Source: Anas platyrhynchos (taxonomy: Eukaryota > Chordata > Aves > Anseriformes > Anatidae). From it: a stretch of 64,000 nucleotides of DNA. Shown here piece by piece: positions 28,328 to 49,156 of the stretch. Each line of letters starts with the position of its first letter. The first letter of the stretch is position 1. Under the pieces are notes generated by a model. The model saw only the letters and a list, made by a program, of their open reading frames with translations. It did no database searches and was not told the DNA's origin. Position numbers and translations under genes: made by a program. The stretch lies in NCBI RefSeq assembly GCF_047663525.1, contig NC_092613.1:7279501-7343500 (forward strand). Direction: 5' to 3'.

Positions 28328-28553
28328 TGACTGGAAAAAAAAAATATGATGAATTTCTCAGGTGTCTCCCTGATTTATTGACCATATGACAATTTATAAG
28401 TCATGTCAGTAACTTCATAAGTAACACAATTAATTCTGAAGTTATCCCCGACTTATCCAAGTTCTGTGTCACTGACGGATACGTGACGGGTCTGAATTAT
28501 GGGCCGACTCTGAACTACGACTGACTTTGAAATAAGTCACAAAGCTGAGTCAT
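28328..28553. promoter_or_regulatory. Dense TGAC/GTCA cluster with an NF-E2/BACH-type site
   Basis: TGAC or GTCA cores start at 28328, 28379, 28387, 28400, 28405, 28468, 28473, 28484, 28522, 28536 and 28549: eleven in 225 bp, against about 1.8 expected in random sequence. The last is within GCTGAGTCAT (28544-28553), the NF-E2/MAF-BACH/NRF2-type element. TACGTGACG (28480-28488) resembles a CRE/ATF site. The cluster lies in an AT-rich island. Enhancer function is inferred. Confidence 0.45.
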
Positions 28554-31500
28554 AAATCATGAGATGGATGGGTCTGGGCGCACCAAGGAGTCTCAAGCGC
28601 GTCGCTGTGTCAGACACCCCAAGCCAAGCGGCTGATTGCCGGGACATCCACTTCGTACACTCCTCTGGAAAGCCATGGGTTGATGTACCTGGCTAACACA
28701 CAAATCACGGCCCCACTTTGCACCCTGTGCTGATTTACAGCCTGTGTTTATCAGATCCGTGCCCTGCCCGGGCTGCAGTCCCCAAGGCCCCTGCCCGCCG
28801 CCAGGCTGGGCGCGCTGCTCCCTGCTGCGGATTTACGAGCTGCCGAGGTGGCATCCACATTATCTCATGGTTTGCAGATAAAAGCCAGGGGTCCCGATAC
28901 AGGTTTCTGCTGCTGGTGTGGGGAAAGGAGCCAGGAGGCACCGGCAGCCCTTTGCACACCAGCCCACGCTGCCAGGAAAGGGCAAACGGGGAAAGAAGCA
29001 GCAGTGAGAGAGGGAAGACTTGACGGCGTGAAATGCTGCTGCTGGCAAGGGGACATTGAGAATGGTGCTGGCTTGCTCTGCTGCTCCTAGCAGCAAGTGG
29101 CTCTCCCTCCTTACATCCCTCTTGCTTGTCCTTCTGGAGTGGAAAGATTTTTTTTTTTGGTCTTTTAGTTTGCCGGTTATTTACAGGAACTAATCTCAGG
29201 CAGCACCACGTTACAGCAAGAAAATCCACCTCTAGAGCAGACAGGTTGTTCCCAGGAAATCAGTCTGGAAATGCAAAAGCACCGGGCTTAAGGCTTTCCT
29301 TCTGACTGAGTGCTTGCCCAAAACCAGCACGGGTGGCCAGCTGTGCCCCCAGCCCACTGGCAGGCGGCACCCCCCGTGCTGCCCCTCGCAGCCCTGCTCC
29401 TTGGTGGGAGCAGCACAGCCCGGGTGGCCCCGTCCCCAGTCTTAATGACAGCAATTAGCAGGCAGGGACAGCACAGCCGCCTTGCCCTGCTTATGCATGA
29501 GATGCTCGTGGTTCTGCTGCTCCTGTTTGGACACACGTGCACACACACAGTGAGTGTCTGTAGCCCTTTCCCTGCCGGGCAGCACCCACAGGTGCCTCAT
29601 GGCTCGGTCGCTCTCTCCCAGTACCAGCCCTGTAGCAAGGCTGGCTGGCACTGGCAGATATCGGGGGCCATTAATTAAGATGTCATTTACAGGCCCACTG
29701 GGTGACCTTAATTAAACTGTAAAATGGCAAGCACTAATAAAAAAGATGATATCCCTGTGGGTGGCGAACCAAGTGCATTAACCTCCTGGCGAGGAAAATT
29801 TCCTTCAGCCGATGGGGAGGAGAGATCCAGCCTGCGGCCAGGGCTGAGCCTGGTGGCCTGGTGCCCGGGCTGGTGGCAGCAGTGGGCTGGAAACGGTGGT
29901 GGGCTGCTCTGCTCCCCAAAGGACTCCTTCCTCCAGCACCCAGTGCCTGGTGCAGCCACTGGGGCTTGGTGTCCTCGTGCTCCTCGTGCCTGTGGGGCTG
30001 GTGAAAATGCAGCTGGGGGCCATGGCACGCTCATCCCCACACACAAGGGAAGGCGGTTGCCAGCAGCAGTTTGGGTGTACAAGGAGCTTTTCTGTTTGTT
30101 TTTCTTGTGCATAATTCACAGATGCCGCTACGCTGAGCACTCATTTCGTATTCCCAGGAGGTGAGGGAGATGTCATGGGAGATGCATTTACATTTGTAAG
30201 CTGCAATCAAAACTAATTAAAACCAACACAAATACTGATTAATAGAGGGGGAAACCTGACTCCAAGCCTCACGGCCCCACCCCAAATAACAGTGACTTAT
30301 GCTGTCAGGGGAAGGTTTCCTTGTTCTCCTTTCACTCCGACATCTGGCAGCACGCTGCCGAGCCCCAGGCTGTGGGAGGCAGCCCTGGCAGCAGCGTGCC
30401 TGGAAGCCAGGCATGGGTGGCAATCCGATGGCACAGCTTGTCCTGCTGAAGCACAGCTTTCTTTAAAAATGCACTGTTGGGATGTTACGGTTTTGGGTAT
30501 GCTCCATGCCTGTTCTCATTTGGTACCGGGCCACTGGTTCCAGTCTGTGTCGTGAAAGCTGAATTTAGTCCAGCAAAGCAGTTAAAATATTCATTACGAG
30601 GCTTGGCACCTTTAAAACTCTCCTCTCCCTGTGTACTGTCAATAATTGCTCACTCCAGGCAGAGAGCTCTGGGATGGCAATTCTCCAGACAGGGTCTCAA
30701 ATGAAGAAGGCGCTAACAAAAGTGAGTCAGGCTCACAGAAATAGCTCACATCAGAGCGCGCTTCCACACAGGCGTGCTGCTGGCAGCCCGGTGATTAGCA
30801 CAAGCAGCAAGGAGCACAGTTTGCTAAACATGTAAAATTGGGGCTGGAGCGCCGAGTGAAACACGAGGGAAATGACTCTAAGTGGAACAGAAAGGCAGTT
30901 TGTTTAAACAGCAAGTTATTGATTACTGCGCAGCGATCGGCAGAGCCGCCGGCTGGGGTACGGGTGGTGGAGGTTCCCAGGAGCCCGGGCAGCAGCTCTG
31001 GGGGGCCACAACCACGGCACCCACCTCATGGCACCCACCTCCCGGCACCCGGTCCTGTCCCTGCTCGGGGTGGTGGGGCTGGGGGCCAGTGCTCAGCACC
31101 CTCCGTGCCCCCAGCCTGTTCCTCTGTGCGGCTCTCCTGGTGCACCCAGATGGCTGTCAGTGTTAGCGGACACTTGACTGTGATGGACTTCAGACAGGTA
31201 ATTAATTTCCACGAAGTGGCTTTTATTGTACTGGCTCATATGGCTTCTCCCCCTGCTACGAGCCTTTACTGGGACAGTGCTGGCAGTGACTATTTTCAAA
31301 TCGCAGTTTTTTTGTGGTAAATGCTCTTTTCCCCAGGCAGCCAGCAGGGGTTTTATTGTTTAAATAGTGTGAAATCCTTCTTTATGAGGCCACTTGCCTT
31401 CTGGTCTATGGGAATGGCCTATTGCAGCACCGAACGTTCCCTGCTCTCCCAGATGCTGTTTGTTGGAGACAGCCTGGCCAAGCTGGGCCCTGCTGTCCTG

Positions 31501-32790
31501 CTCTTCCCTACTGACTGCTCGGGATTTAAAGATAAAATGACCAGCGCTGAGGGTGAGGGCCACCAGGCACAGCATCCACAGGTGGTTAAACTTCCAATTT
31601 CCTGCAAAGGATTTTTACTGTGTTTCCTTTTAGAAAATGCAGGTTTGTGCTGCGTGTGCCTCCTGTGCTCTGCTGTGCGAGGTCCTTGGTCCAAAGGGAA
31701 GGCGGGGAGCCAAAGCCCAACATCAGCCGGATGGCACGGCCGCACGGTGCCTTCCGTGGTTACAGCTTCAGCCTGCAGAGAGCTGGCTGTCCTGAGGGAA
31801 CCTCGGGGACAGAACCGGTGTCCCCTGGCCCAGTCTTTGGTCCCACACCGTGTGGCGATGGCAGCAGCTCGCTTGTCAATATGACAATAAAAAGCTGATA
31901 TCTCAGCTTCAGCTCAACTAATTAACCCAAAGTCCCTTTCAAACAAAATATCACACTGCTTAATTATTTTTTGGCTAACCACTTGCAAATGCCATCAATT
32001 ACTGGAACATGACACCGTCGCCTTTTGCAAGACACCGGCTCACACTGCACGTCACCCTCTAACAGGAGCCTCGTAAAACTGCGTTATTCAAATCGCACAT
32101 CAGTCACAAGAATTGAGGAGCAATTTGTCAAAGTCACAGCCGTGCTCAATAACAGCCAGGAGATGACTAAGTAATTAATCAATAATGCATTCTCACCTTT
32201 TCATTTCTCTTGGTTTCTGTGCCTTGCACAGCGGAAAGGCTGAAACGTAACAGACTGCGCTGCCTGGTGGCTTCGGAGACAGCAGCTGGGGGTGGGAGGC
32301 GCTGACACAGCCCGGGGCGCACCGGGTCCCCGTGCTCCCAACCCACCGGATTGCGGAGGGCAACACCATGACCTGCCCCAAACACCCCTCGCTGTCACGG
32401 GCAGGTATCAGGAGGGGGCGAGCAGGGTGGGTGCAGCTCCTTGTCCTGCTGCCTGTGCCATATGCGAGGGGTGCAGGGCAGAGCTGGCACAAAAACCCTC
32501 GAGCCTCGCAGCTCGCGGTGCCTCTGCCTGCTCGGCAGCCATCAGGGCCCGCCGGGGCTGTAAATATCCGCAATGACCTCAATTGCTCAGAAGCCTCTTT
32601 CAGGCCAGATGGCACCAACTAAAGCCTGGCACATGCTGGGTGTTGTGTGCAAGGACAGGCACCGCCAACGGCATCTGGGGCAGCGCTGCCGAGGGGTCGT
32701 GCTGCTGGCCCACGTGCCTGGCAGCCCCTGCCCAAACCCTCTGGATGCACCACGGAGCGAGATGTGAGCTCAGATTTCATGGGTCAGACC
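28554..32790. other. GC-rich non-coding stretch
   Basis: No gene is recognised. AT-richer pockets lie near 29.64-29.77, 30.17-30.30 and 31.87-32.20 kb. Open frames lack exon-like borders. Confidence 0.45.
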
Positions 32791-33740
32791 GATGCTTTTA
32801 ACCTCAGTGCTCACCCTGTAATCTAAGTCATCAGAGATATTGTTAATTTGGTCTAATTTCTTCTTTATGTTCTTGAAATAACAGTCTCTAATGCAATGCA
32901 GGAATAACCCATCAGTGTAATGAAATATTTCCCTGCAAGACTGAGCTGCTCCTTCCTGGATGACCTAAAAGTGATAATTTGATTAATAAAATGGTCAGAT
33001 TTGCGGTACCGAGGGGCTTTTCAATGCAAAATCAATCACTTTACATCTATTACTCAAAGCTGAATTCACTGAATGCATTGTTGAACTCACTGAAATCTGT
33101 GTTAGTGATATTAAGTAATTAGTAAGATTAATGCTCTTGCAGAGCTATAACCTGGGCAGAATCCAGATTGATTAGTGTTAATTATCTTCTGCCTGTTTAA
33201 ATAATTTATATACTGTTTTCTCTGCTATGGAAGAGCAGAAAATACCCGGAGAAGGCTTCCTTCCCCTGCACGTGCCGGCCCCAGCCAGAGCGTGTCCTCC
33301 GCACCCACTGCGCCTGTGCTGTTGTTTGGCCCTGAAGGCTGGTGCAGTAATTTATGCATGATTCTGGCTTTCTAATCAAAATTTCATTATTATAAATGAT
33401 TGCAAAAGTTTTCAGATTCTACATTTTGTCTTTGCAGAGAATTTTAAACACTCTCTAATTTTGTCCCTTGGTGCTGGTATGTGTAATAATCCCGCTGATC
33501 CATATTCATATCCCCTCAGCCTTGCAACTCCTGGAACGATTTCAGATCTCAGGAAATCATTTATTTTTTTAAAAGAACTGAGTATCCATAATATTTATTA
33601 TTGTTGTTAACGCAACATGATTTCAGCCCCTTTAATTATCACAGGACATCGTTCCCGTGCTATTTAAATAATTGATTGACTTAGCGCCCACTAATACGAA
33701 AGCATCGACGAGTGTTTAATTGGATCATCACTCGGTGCTG
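32791..33740. other. AT-rich island, candidate conserved non-coding element
   Basis: Nearly a kilobase of AT-rich DNA with many TAAT, GATTAAT and TTGATT motifs, including AATTGATTGACTTAG near 33.67 kb. It is the longest such island in the left half. A short GC-rich break lies at 33.24-33.33 kb. Confidence 0.45.
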
Positions 33741-35760
33741 GCTCTGTGCAGCTCACCCTGCTACCAATGAATCAATTCTGTGTCTCCCTGCTCATGAAAC
33801 ACTTCTGGAGGCTCAGCAGGACCGTGGCTGTGTGCTTGCCCTTCCAGGTAGGGGCATCGTGCCCGGTGGCTGCCCAGGCTGCTGGCCTGGATTAAAACTG
33901 GAAAAACCCTTCTGCCGGAGAAGGGAGATTCTCCTCCGTGCTTGGCAAAGACCACTTCTCCCAGGAGCATCTTTCAGTGGCTCTGGCCCCGCAGGCAGGA
34001 GCGTGCCAGAGCAGCAGCCAGGCAGCCAGAGATGCTTTCAGCAGAGCAGCTCTTGCTTTATGGCTCTGGGGCTCTGGACATGGAGGTAAAGGATCAGGAC
34101 CCCATGAGATGGGGGCAGGGGATGCCAAATGGGCCAGGAGAGCAAGTGCTAGATCACGGATTTAATGTGGTCCTGCAAATGTCAACAAAATTATACACAT
34201 ATTTTCATTTTTTACTTATTTGACCCATTAACTAACTACAAAATTTCTCAGTAATCCCCAGCAGATGAGCATCAAAGACCAGACCTATGGTCCTGGCTAA
34301 TCCCTTTATCATGAAGTAATGCTACAGAAATCAAATACCAGCAGTAAATCGGGAGATTAACAACAAGCTGGGAAATGCTCAAATTAAATTGCAATCTCCC
34401 TTGCTGCTTTGCACAAGCCAGCGGTGCCGTTTCTCCTCCAGCCACTGCAGCCTTCCCAGCAGGAAAACAAGGTTAGAAATCACTTTATAGAAATGAGAAT
34501 ATACTTTAATCCCTGATCCCGTCAGTAAATAGTCTGCCCAGAGCGAGCTGGTGCCCGTGCAGCCCTCCCCAGCCCTGCACGCATTTGGCCTGGGGGTGGC
34601 AGAGCTGCCGGCACTTCCAAACGTGCTGGGCAATCCAGAGCTGGAGAGGGTCTGTGCCGGCAGCGTGGGCTGTGCCCTGGCTCCGCTTTTATTACCCCGT
34701 AACATCCAAATTAATATTTTATTCTCTCCCTTAAGAACATCCCCACAAATGCACGTTTGAATAAAACATGAGGCTGCATTTTTTTTGGCAGAGCCATCTC
34801 ATGCTTCAAACAACGCCATCAGAGTTTATTAACCAGAGCAAACACTGGGCAGTTGCACTTTTACTAAGTCGCAGCATGGGTGAGAGGAGGGTGCCTGCAG
34901 CAGGGCTGTGCCAGGAGCGGGGCTGGGGCTGCCTCTGCCTTGCCCAGGCACGGCCTCGCTCCGACAGGGCTGCGCCTGCTCCTGGGCACAACAGAGGGAA
35001 AAATGTACCCAGTTTCTTAGCAAGAGATGCTAGCAAACTTGAAGCTATTTAAAATATGAAGCCTCAGGTACACGTGCAAACACGCACCAGTGCCGACGCC
35101 GCTGTGGGTGCCTTCCCCTGGCAGCAGGACGAGGCGCACTGCTCCGGGTCTGATACGCCGGCTGGTTTCCTGCATTCCTAAACACGGCACTGGAGCTGCA
35201 TGGCGAATCTTCTCTGTAGCTGCTGTGATTCTAGCAAAAATCTTGTGGCTTCTGGAAAAGACAAAACTTTTTCTTGTCCTCGTTTGAATCCATTGTAAAA
35301 GCAGCAATAAACCAAGTGGCCAGGCAGGAGCAAACTGAATGGCAGCAGTGGGATGGAGGTGGCAGAGGTTACTTCTCTCTTCCTGCTACAAGGAAAAGAG
35401 ATCCAATTAAGTCTGAAAGGAAGAAATTTAAAGGCAGTAAAAGAAAATGTTCCTCCAGCCCTAAATTGGGCTGTTGAACTCATCGTTGCAAGAGGCCACC
35501 GAAGGCAAGTCTTTGGAGAGGTGACGGAGGGAGTGATGCTGGCAGGAGTAACAAGGGTGGCAACAGCAGCAAAACTTGGGGGAAAGCAAACCAATTTTGG
35601 GAAGGGGACAGGCCCTGGCTGGGCACAGAGCAGCCTCAGCCATCACTCACCAGGGGCTGAAGGAGAGAGAGGTGCCCCCGCCACGAGCTCCCCGCCGCGG
35701 CATCCCTCGGACAGCTCCTGCTCCGAGCAGCCCCGCGCTGCTGCTGACAGGTAGAGCTGA
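33741..35760. other. Mixed non-coding stretch
   Basis: GC-rich spacer with AT-rich breaks at 34.16-34.40 and 34.69-34.83 kb. No exon is recognised. Confidence 0.4.
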
Positions 35761-36190
35761 TTTATAAAGCCGAAATAAATGAGCCTGCTCTGCAATTTCA
35801 CCTAATTTTTTCTCCCATTTCAATTTTCCATCTCTCAGCGTAATGCTGGATGGTTAATTATGTTTCCATCTTATTTCTCAGATAATACACCCCCTCGTAC
35901 TGCACGTCGTAGCTGCTCTAAGGGTCTCATTTTACCTTTCATTTCACCACCTAGCACAGCTCTAAATTTAATCAGCTTGTAATTTTTGGTATTTTATACA
36001 TTATGCCTTTATTATTGTGAAGTAAAACGGGATCCTAGTCTTTTAATTCACCCTCTAATAATTCTCCGCCAAACCTTAATACAAAGGGCTATATTTTTTT
36101 TTTCTTTCCCTGAAGACTAATTGAATGGGGCATAATTATAATACCCAGGGAGATGATATTGAAAGCACCTTAACTGAGATGGGTTCCAGC
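35761..36190. other. AT-rich island, candidate conserved non-coding element
   Basis: The composition changes abruptly from GC-rich to AT-rich with repeated TAAT motifs and a short poly-T. It resembles the other islands in this gene desert. Confidence 0.4.
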
Positions 36191-39100
36191 GACTAACGGC
36201 CCCTCTGGTGACTTACAGACCTCAGCAGCACAAACCCCCCCGGTGTCTCACACGCTGCGTGGTAAGGCCACGCTCAGCTTGGGTTTGGCTGTGCTGCTGC
36301 TCCTGGGACCCTCCCTGAGAGCAGGGAGATGGAAGAGCTGCTGCAGCTCCTTCTGGGAGGCATTCACCTGTCAGGAGGGGAGCTGGTGATTTTCAGTATT
36401 TGTATACTTTGCTTTGACAGTGGTACCCAACAGGCAAGGTCAGCACTCAGCAGAGACACCAAGGGGCTATTTATTCCCTAAACCACGTATTGCAGTAAGT
36501 GAAAAATCAGTGCTACGGGTGGCTATTACGTGGGCAATAAAACGTTCCTGTATCCATGTAGGTGTCACGCTCGGTGCTTGTGCAGAGTGGATCCTCACCG
36601 GTACGGGCCCACTGCAATTACGCTTAGCCAAGCAGGGATGCTTCCAGCAGCTGACGGAGGGAAGTTGTGTTTGTTGTTACAAATAACAGCCTCCCACCGA
36701 GCATTTGGCAGAGGGGGCTTTGGGCAGGGGGCAGCCTCCAGGTGGGGGCTGTACAAATCCAGCCTGACCTGGGGAGGGGGGACAGGGACACCACCCCGGG
36801 GCAGCGGGGATGGGGTGCGGGATGTGCTCAGCAAAGCCAGTCCTGGAGACCTTAATGCTCATCGTTTTAGGATTGCTATGAGCTCATTAGCCTCTGCTGG
36901 CCAGAACAGACATTTTTCTTTCCCTCACGTGGGCTGCTTTCAATATTGGAGTGAGGCAGGCATTAAACCAGCGCTCAGCAGCCCTAGAGCCCAGAGATCG
37001 TTTGAACTAATAGGGAACAGCTGCAGGTCTGGCTGGGGACCGGCATGTGGGCATTTCCAGGTGCAGCTCATTTGTGGCTGAAGAGCTGCCTTCAAAATGG
37101 AGCCAATGCACTGGAGATCTGCTTGGAGGGCAGCCCAATTTGCACACCCTTTGCAGCTCATGCACACTGCAGCCGTGATGCTCGCCAGCACCCACAGGGC
37201 TGCAGGACCTGCACTCAATGGGGCTTTGCACGGGGTCTAACGAGCTCCACGGCTTCAGCGAGCCTCTGCCTGCTGCTGCCTTCCAGGCCTGCTCCGTGCT
37301 CATGCACTTCTGGCATCTCTCTGCTTAAATGTCCCTGACCAGAATTCACTGGCACTCAGACTAGTCCTAAAAGCCTTGGCAGCAGTAACTGCAGCAAGGA
37401 ATAATAATGCCAGGGAAACATCGGGAGCAGACCCGAGGGCACGCTCTGTGCTTGTGCAGACAGTGAAGTCAGTGCCTGACCGGAGGAGGAGAATCAATTA
37501 AAACTTCCAGCTCCATTAGCAGCTGCAAAGGGCAGAGCGAGGAGCAGTCAGAAGAAGCCCCTCTGCACCCACAGATGCTGAGGACAGTGATGAAATGCCA
37601 TTTTCCAGCCAGCTGGATCGAGCCTGAAAGCACAGAGGGACACAAACCAGCTGCTCCCCGTCCCCCAATGGTGTCGGCTGCCCAGGACACCGGGAACCTC
37701 TTGCTGGTTATTCTGATTTTTTTTATTTTTTATTTTTTTTTCCACCCTCCCTTTGCTGTTTTTAGCAGACGAGATGTCCCAGGTGTGGCTCTGCATCTGG
37801 GGGCACACAAAGCTGCTGGCGTTGTTCCTGCATCCTCTCAGCTCCGTTTCTGCAGGGATGGAGGCTCCGCTGCGTGTCCCTCCTCCAGGAGCTGCCGTGT
37901 CCTGCTCCTGCAGCGCTCGCCCATGCCCCAGCATCGCCCGGCTGCCCCTCAGCACACTCCAGGCAGCGCCACGAACATCAGCAGAAGCTGCTGACAAAAC
38001 ACGCGAGCCCTTTGCTGGTAACAGAGGAATCACGCAGGGCTTGTAGCAGAACAAATGTTCCCGTGGTGCTGGCAGCACGTCCTGGCTGTGACACCGGAGC
38101 GGGAGCAGAGGGGTCGGCTCTGGTCAGATCCTGGTGTGCTGAAATGGGGAGGCACAGGAGAACTCATCCCAAAACCAGCGCAATTGGGATGAGAAGCAGC
38201 CCGCTGTGCACAGCCCAAACTGTTCCGCTGCGGGTCGGCTACGTGGAAGAGTATTCCTCCTTAATGCAACGTGCAATTAGAGAGCGTAAGTCACAGCCCA
38301 AAGATTTTATTGAGCCAGAGGATTAGGCAGCTGCATGAGTAATGAGGCTGGCTGGGGCTGTGGCAGCCAGGTGGCTCCAGGAGGATGCGGTGCCTCGGGG
38401 ACCAGCCGCAGCCCAGCTCTGCACCCCACAGTGCACAGGGGGGTTTGGGGGTGAGCCCCCAGCCCCAGGCAGCACAGTGCGAGCTGTGACCAGCCCCGAA
38501 CCAGCAGGGGACCTGCAAAGGCACCGCTCCTGCAGTTTCTGTCTTCTGTGGCCCCCTTGCAAATCCAAGGCAATGGGGCAAAGGCGAGATGAATTTATCC
38601 TGTGAGGAAACCTCTGCTGGACAATACAAACATAAACAACAGACCTGAGGGATCTTTCCCTTACCTTTGATTTACAGATCGGCCTCCACAGAATTAAAAT
38701 CCCTACTCTCATTCAAAACACATTCTTCCTTCTTGCCTCTCATTGAAGGAATTGAAAGAAAGCCTAGATCCTGCGTACTTTAAAAACATAAAGGACTGAA
38801 AAGCCCAGCAAAGCAATCTGGTGTGTGGGGAAACTGGTGCATGAACATCTCTGGTCTGGTGACAGTAAAAATCACTTCTAAGTGTCTGAGCCGCTAACAA
38901 CGCTGTGTTTCTCGGCCTCAAGGCACCGCGTCCGTCACACAAAACGCTGGCACTGACCTCTGCTCGCCCTGGCATAACGCGGGGAGCCCCACGGGGCCAA
39001 GAACAGGGCTCTGCGTCCCCACAAGGCTCAGGCTGCCCCCGGCGATGCCACCCGTGCTCAGCAGAAGGGACCACAGCTCGAAGCGGTGCCGTGCGGACCC

Positions 39101-39904
39101 CAGGCAGCACCAGGCTCGGAGCTGGCACCAGGGAGAACAGCGAGGTGAGGCCAGAGCCCCTGGACCCCCCCAAACCTTTCCCGTGGGTGGTGAGAAAAAT
39201 GCTCCTGCAGCCCCTTCTGCCTTGGAATGAAAAGCTCTTTTGCGGAGATTAAAATGAATTTAATTATTTCCACAGTCTGGTATTTACATCGCGTCTGCAG
39301 CAGGTACGGCGTGCCCCGTCACCGAAACGCCCCCGTGGCCAGCCCGGCAGCGGCACCACGGGGTCCCCGGTGCCCCCCAGCTGCAGGGCCGGGGACACGG
39401 CGTGTCCTGGAGGCCGAGCAGGGTGCACATATCGTTGGGTTGGATCAATACAACGACGCCTGGCTCGGGCTGGGCTCTGGACAGCTCTGCGCCACGGCCG
39501 GTGCGACTGGCCCTGCAGGCAGGAGGGGATCCCCCTCCCTTCCTTCTGGGACTGATTGCGGACATGAGCAGTAATTTGGTGCCTGGGACGTGCACTGGGG
39601 GAACTGATATTAAACTGGCAGCCTGATTAATGCAATTACAGAGGAAGGAAAAACCAGCAGCATGCTCCACGGAAACACTTTTACCATCTCTGGTGCCGGA
39701 GGTGTTGGATGGTGCCAGCCACGCCGGGGCTGCAGGGCCAGCACCGTGCTGCCACCAGCCTCTGAGCTCCTGGTGGTGACCCTGATTTGGGATCCTGGAG
39801 ATGGGGTAACTCCTGTGACTCCTGCAGCAATGATTTTTGCTATTTTAGCTGAGATTAAAGCCCGGTTTGGGGGACCGTTGTTCGTCTTTGTAACCATCAA
39901 CAGC
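36191..39904. other. GC-rich non-coding stretch downstream of TAFA3
   Basis: No gene is recognised. A T-rich tract lies at 37717-37741. AT-richer sequence occurs near 38.60-38.80 and 39.24-39.29 kb. It follows the TAFA3 poly(A) site on the minus strand. Confidence 0.45.
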
Positions 39905-40187
39905 TCTTACATGATCGGAGCATTTTATTTAAGAGGATGGGAGAATGAGCCCATTCCTTGGTCGGTGAGCACGTCCATGGGGGAGAAGGGGGCCGTGGAG
40001 CAGCAGGAGTCTTGCAGCTGCCTTCGGGCCCCATTCTTGCAGCCGGACGGGAAGCTGGGTGGCAGCAGTTGCTCCAAACCCGTACCTGGCATGGTCCGAC
40101 GGCGGCACGGGACGCAGGACGGGAGCACCACAGCACGCCGCCCCTGGGCACGGCACGGGCGATGCAGCGGGGACCCCCACAGGGGTG
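39905..40187 (-). other. TAFA3: Probable TAFA3 3' UTR
   Basis: This is the minus-strand sequence between the TAFA3 stop and the first canonical polyadenylation hexamer. The left end is estimated as about 20 bases past the hexamer; other poly(A) sites further left are possible. I see no motif of note inside. Confidence 0.55.
39924..39929 (-). promoter_or_regulatory. TAFA3: Candidate poly(A) signal AATAAA for TAFA3
   Basis: A perfect AATAAA on the minus strand lies about 260 bases downstream of the TAFA3 stop codon. It is the first canonical hexamer after the stop. Use of this site is inferred. Confidence 0.55.
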
Positions 40188-48048
<7,861 letters not shown>

Positions 48049-48652
48049 TCTACCAAAAAAACAAGAAGAGAGAGAGGCGTGCAGAGGATGGGGGGCTGCA
48101 GAGGGGCCAGGCAGCGGGGGCACGGCCACAGGACAGCAAAAGCCACGTCGGCAGCAGTGAAGATGAAGATATTTACCTCTTACTGGGGCTTCACGCTAAC
48201 ACCCGTGCATCTGCCAGCCGCAGGTAGAAGGGGTCTTTGCAGGGGGCAGACATCAGCGCATCTGGAAGGGGAGAGAGAAGCATCGTGTGGTGCAATACTG
48301 GTCCCCATGGGGTGCAGCCGGGCACCAGGGAGGGCACGACGCACGGGGGGCGTTGGGGCAGGGGCCCACGAGCCCCCCACCCTCAGAGGGATGTCCCCGG
48401 TCACTCAGCCCGTGATGCTGCTGGCCCCGTTGTGACTCCACCTGCTTCAGAGGAGTTGTTCCGTGGTTTTACTGCTGAGAGAGCAAACTCCTCTCATTGC
48501 GTTATTAATGCTGAGCACAAACACCAAACACACACCGAGCGCATGTGGGAAGAGGTGGCCTAAATCAACCCTGAGCCATTCCTCCTCCCAGCAGGGGGGT
48601 CCCTTATGGGGACACCCAAGTTTTGGCTCCCACGGGCTGGGCACGTGCCACC

Positions 48653-48672
48653 AGACAGACAGACAGACAGAC
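48653..48672. repeat. AGAC microsatellite (5 units)
   Basis: Five uninterrupted AGAC units followed by related CGACC sequence. Confidence 0.9.
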
Positions 48673-48975
48673 CGACCACCGGACAGACCGCAGCACACTC
48701 ACAAAATCTGTAGGAGCGCACAGGCACAAAGCTGCACCCTTATCTCCGAGCACACCTGCTCCCCCGAAATAAGGGCTGGCACTTGGTGCCCACCTGCTTA
48801 TCTCGCTGATGGAGCAGTGCAGCTCTGCCAGGGATGCTCACGGAGCAGCGCAGTGTGACCGGCTGCTCCGAGGGGACAAGATGCTGGTTCCTGGCAGGGC
48901 TGCCCCTCTCCCAGAGCACCGCGCACTGGAAACAGCTGGGAGCTGGCAAAGGAGCCCGCTGGCCTTGGCCCGTGG

Positions 48976-49006
48976 TTGGGATTGGGATTGGGATTGGGAT
49001 TGGGAT
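48976..49006. repeat. TTGGGA hexanucleotide repeat (5 units)
   Basis: Five exact TTGGGA units. It is G-rich on the plus strand, with runs of three G spaced by three bases, so G-quadruplex formation is possible. It differs from the vertebrate telomere unit TTAGGG. Confidence 0.95.
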
Positions 49007-49156
49007 CATGTCCCAGCCCCAGCCCTGCAGGAGCCTGCTGGGCATCAGGACCAGCCAGGGCTGCTGGAAGAAGAAATCTTTAATTTCTAGCCATCTTCTA
49101 AATTGGTGTCTGTTCCAGCCCAGGCTGGGATGGTGAAACATTCTCATATAATGAAG

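Noticed and set aside
1-39900. SLC16A1, the expected next coding gene beyond TAFA3 from human synteny
   Set aside because: None of the open frames shows monocarboxylate-transporter sequence. If synteny holds, it lies left of the window.
48976-49006. Possible interstitial telomeric repeat
   Set aside because: The unit is TTGGGA, not TTAGGG, and has only five copies.
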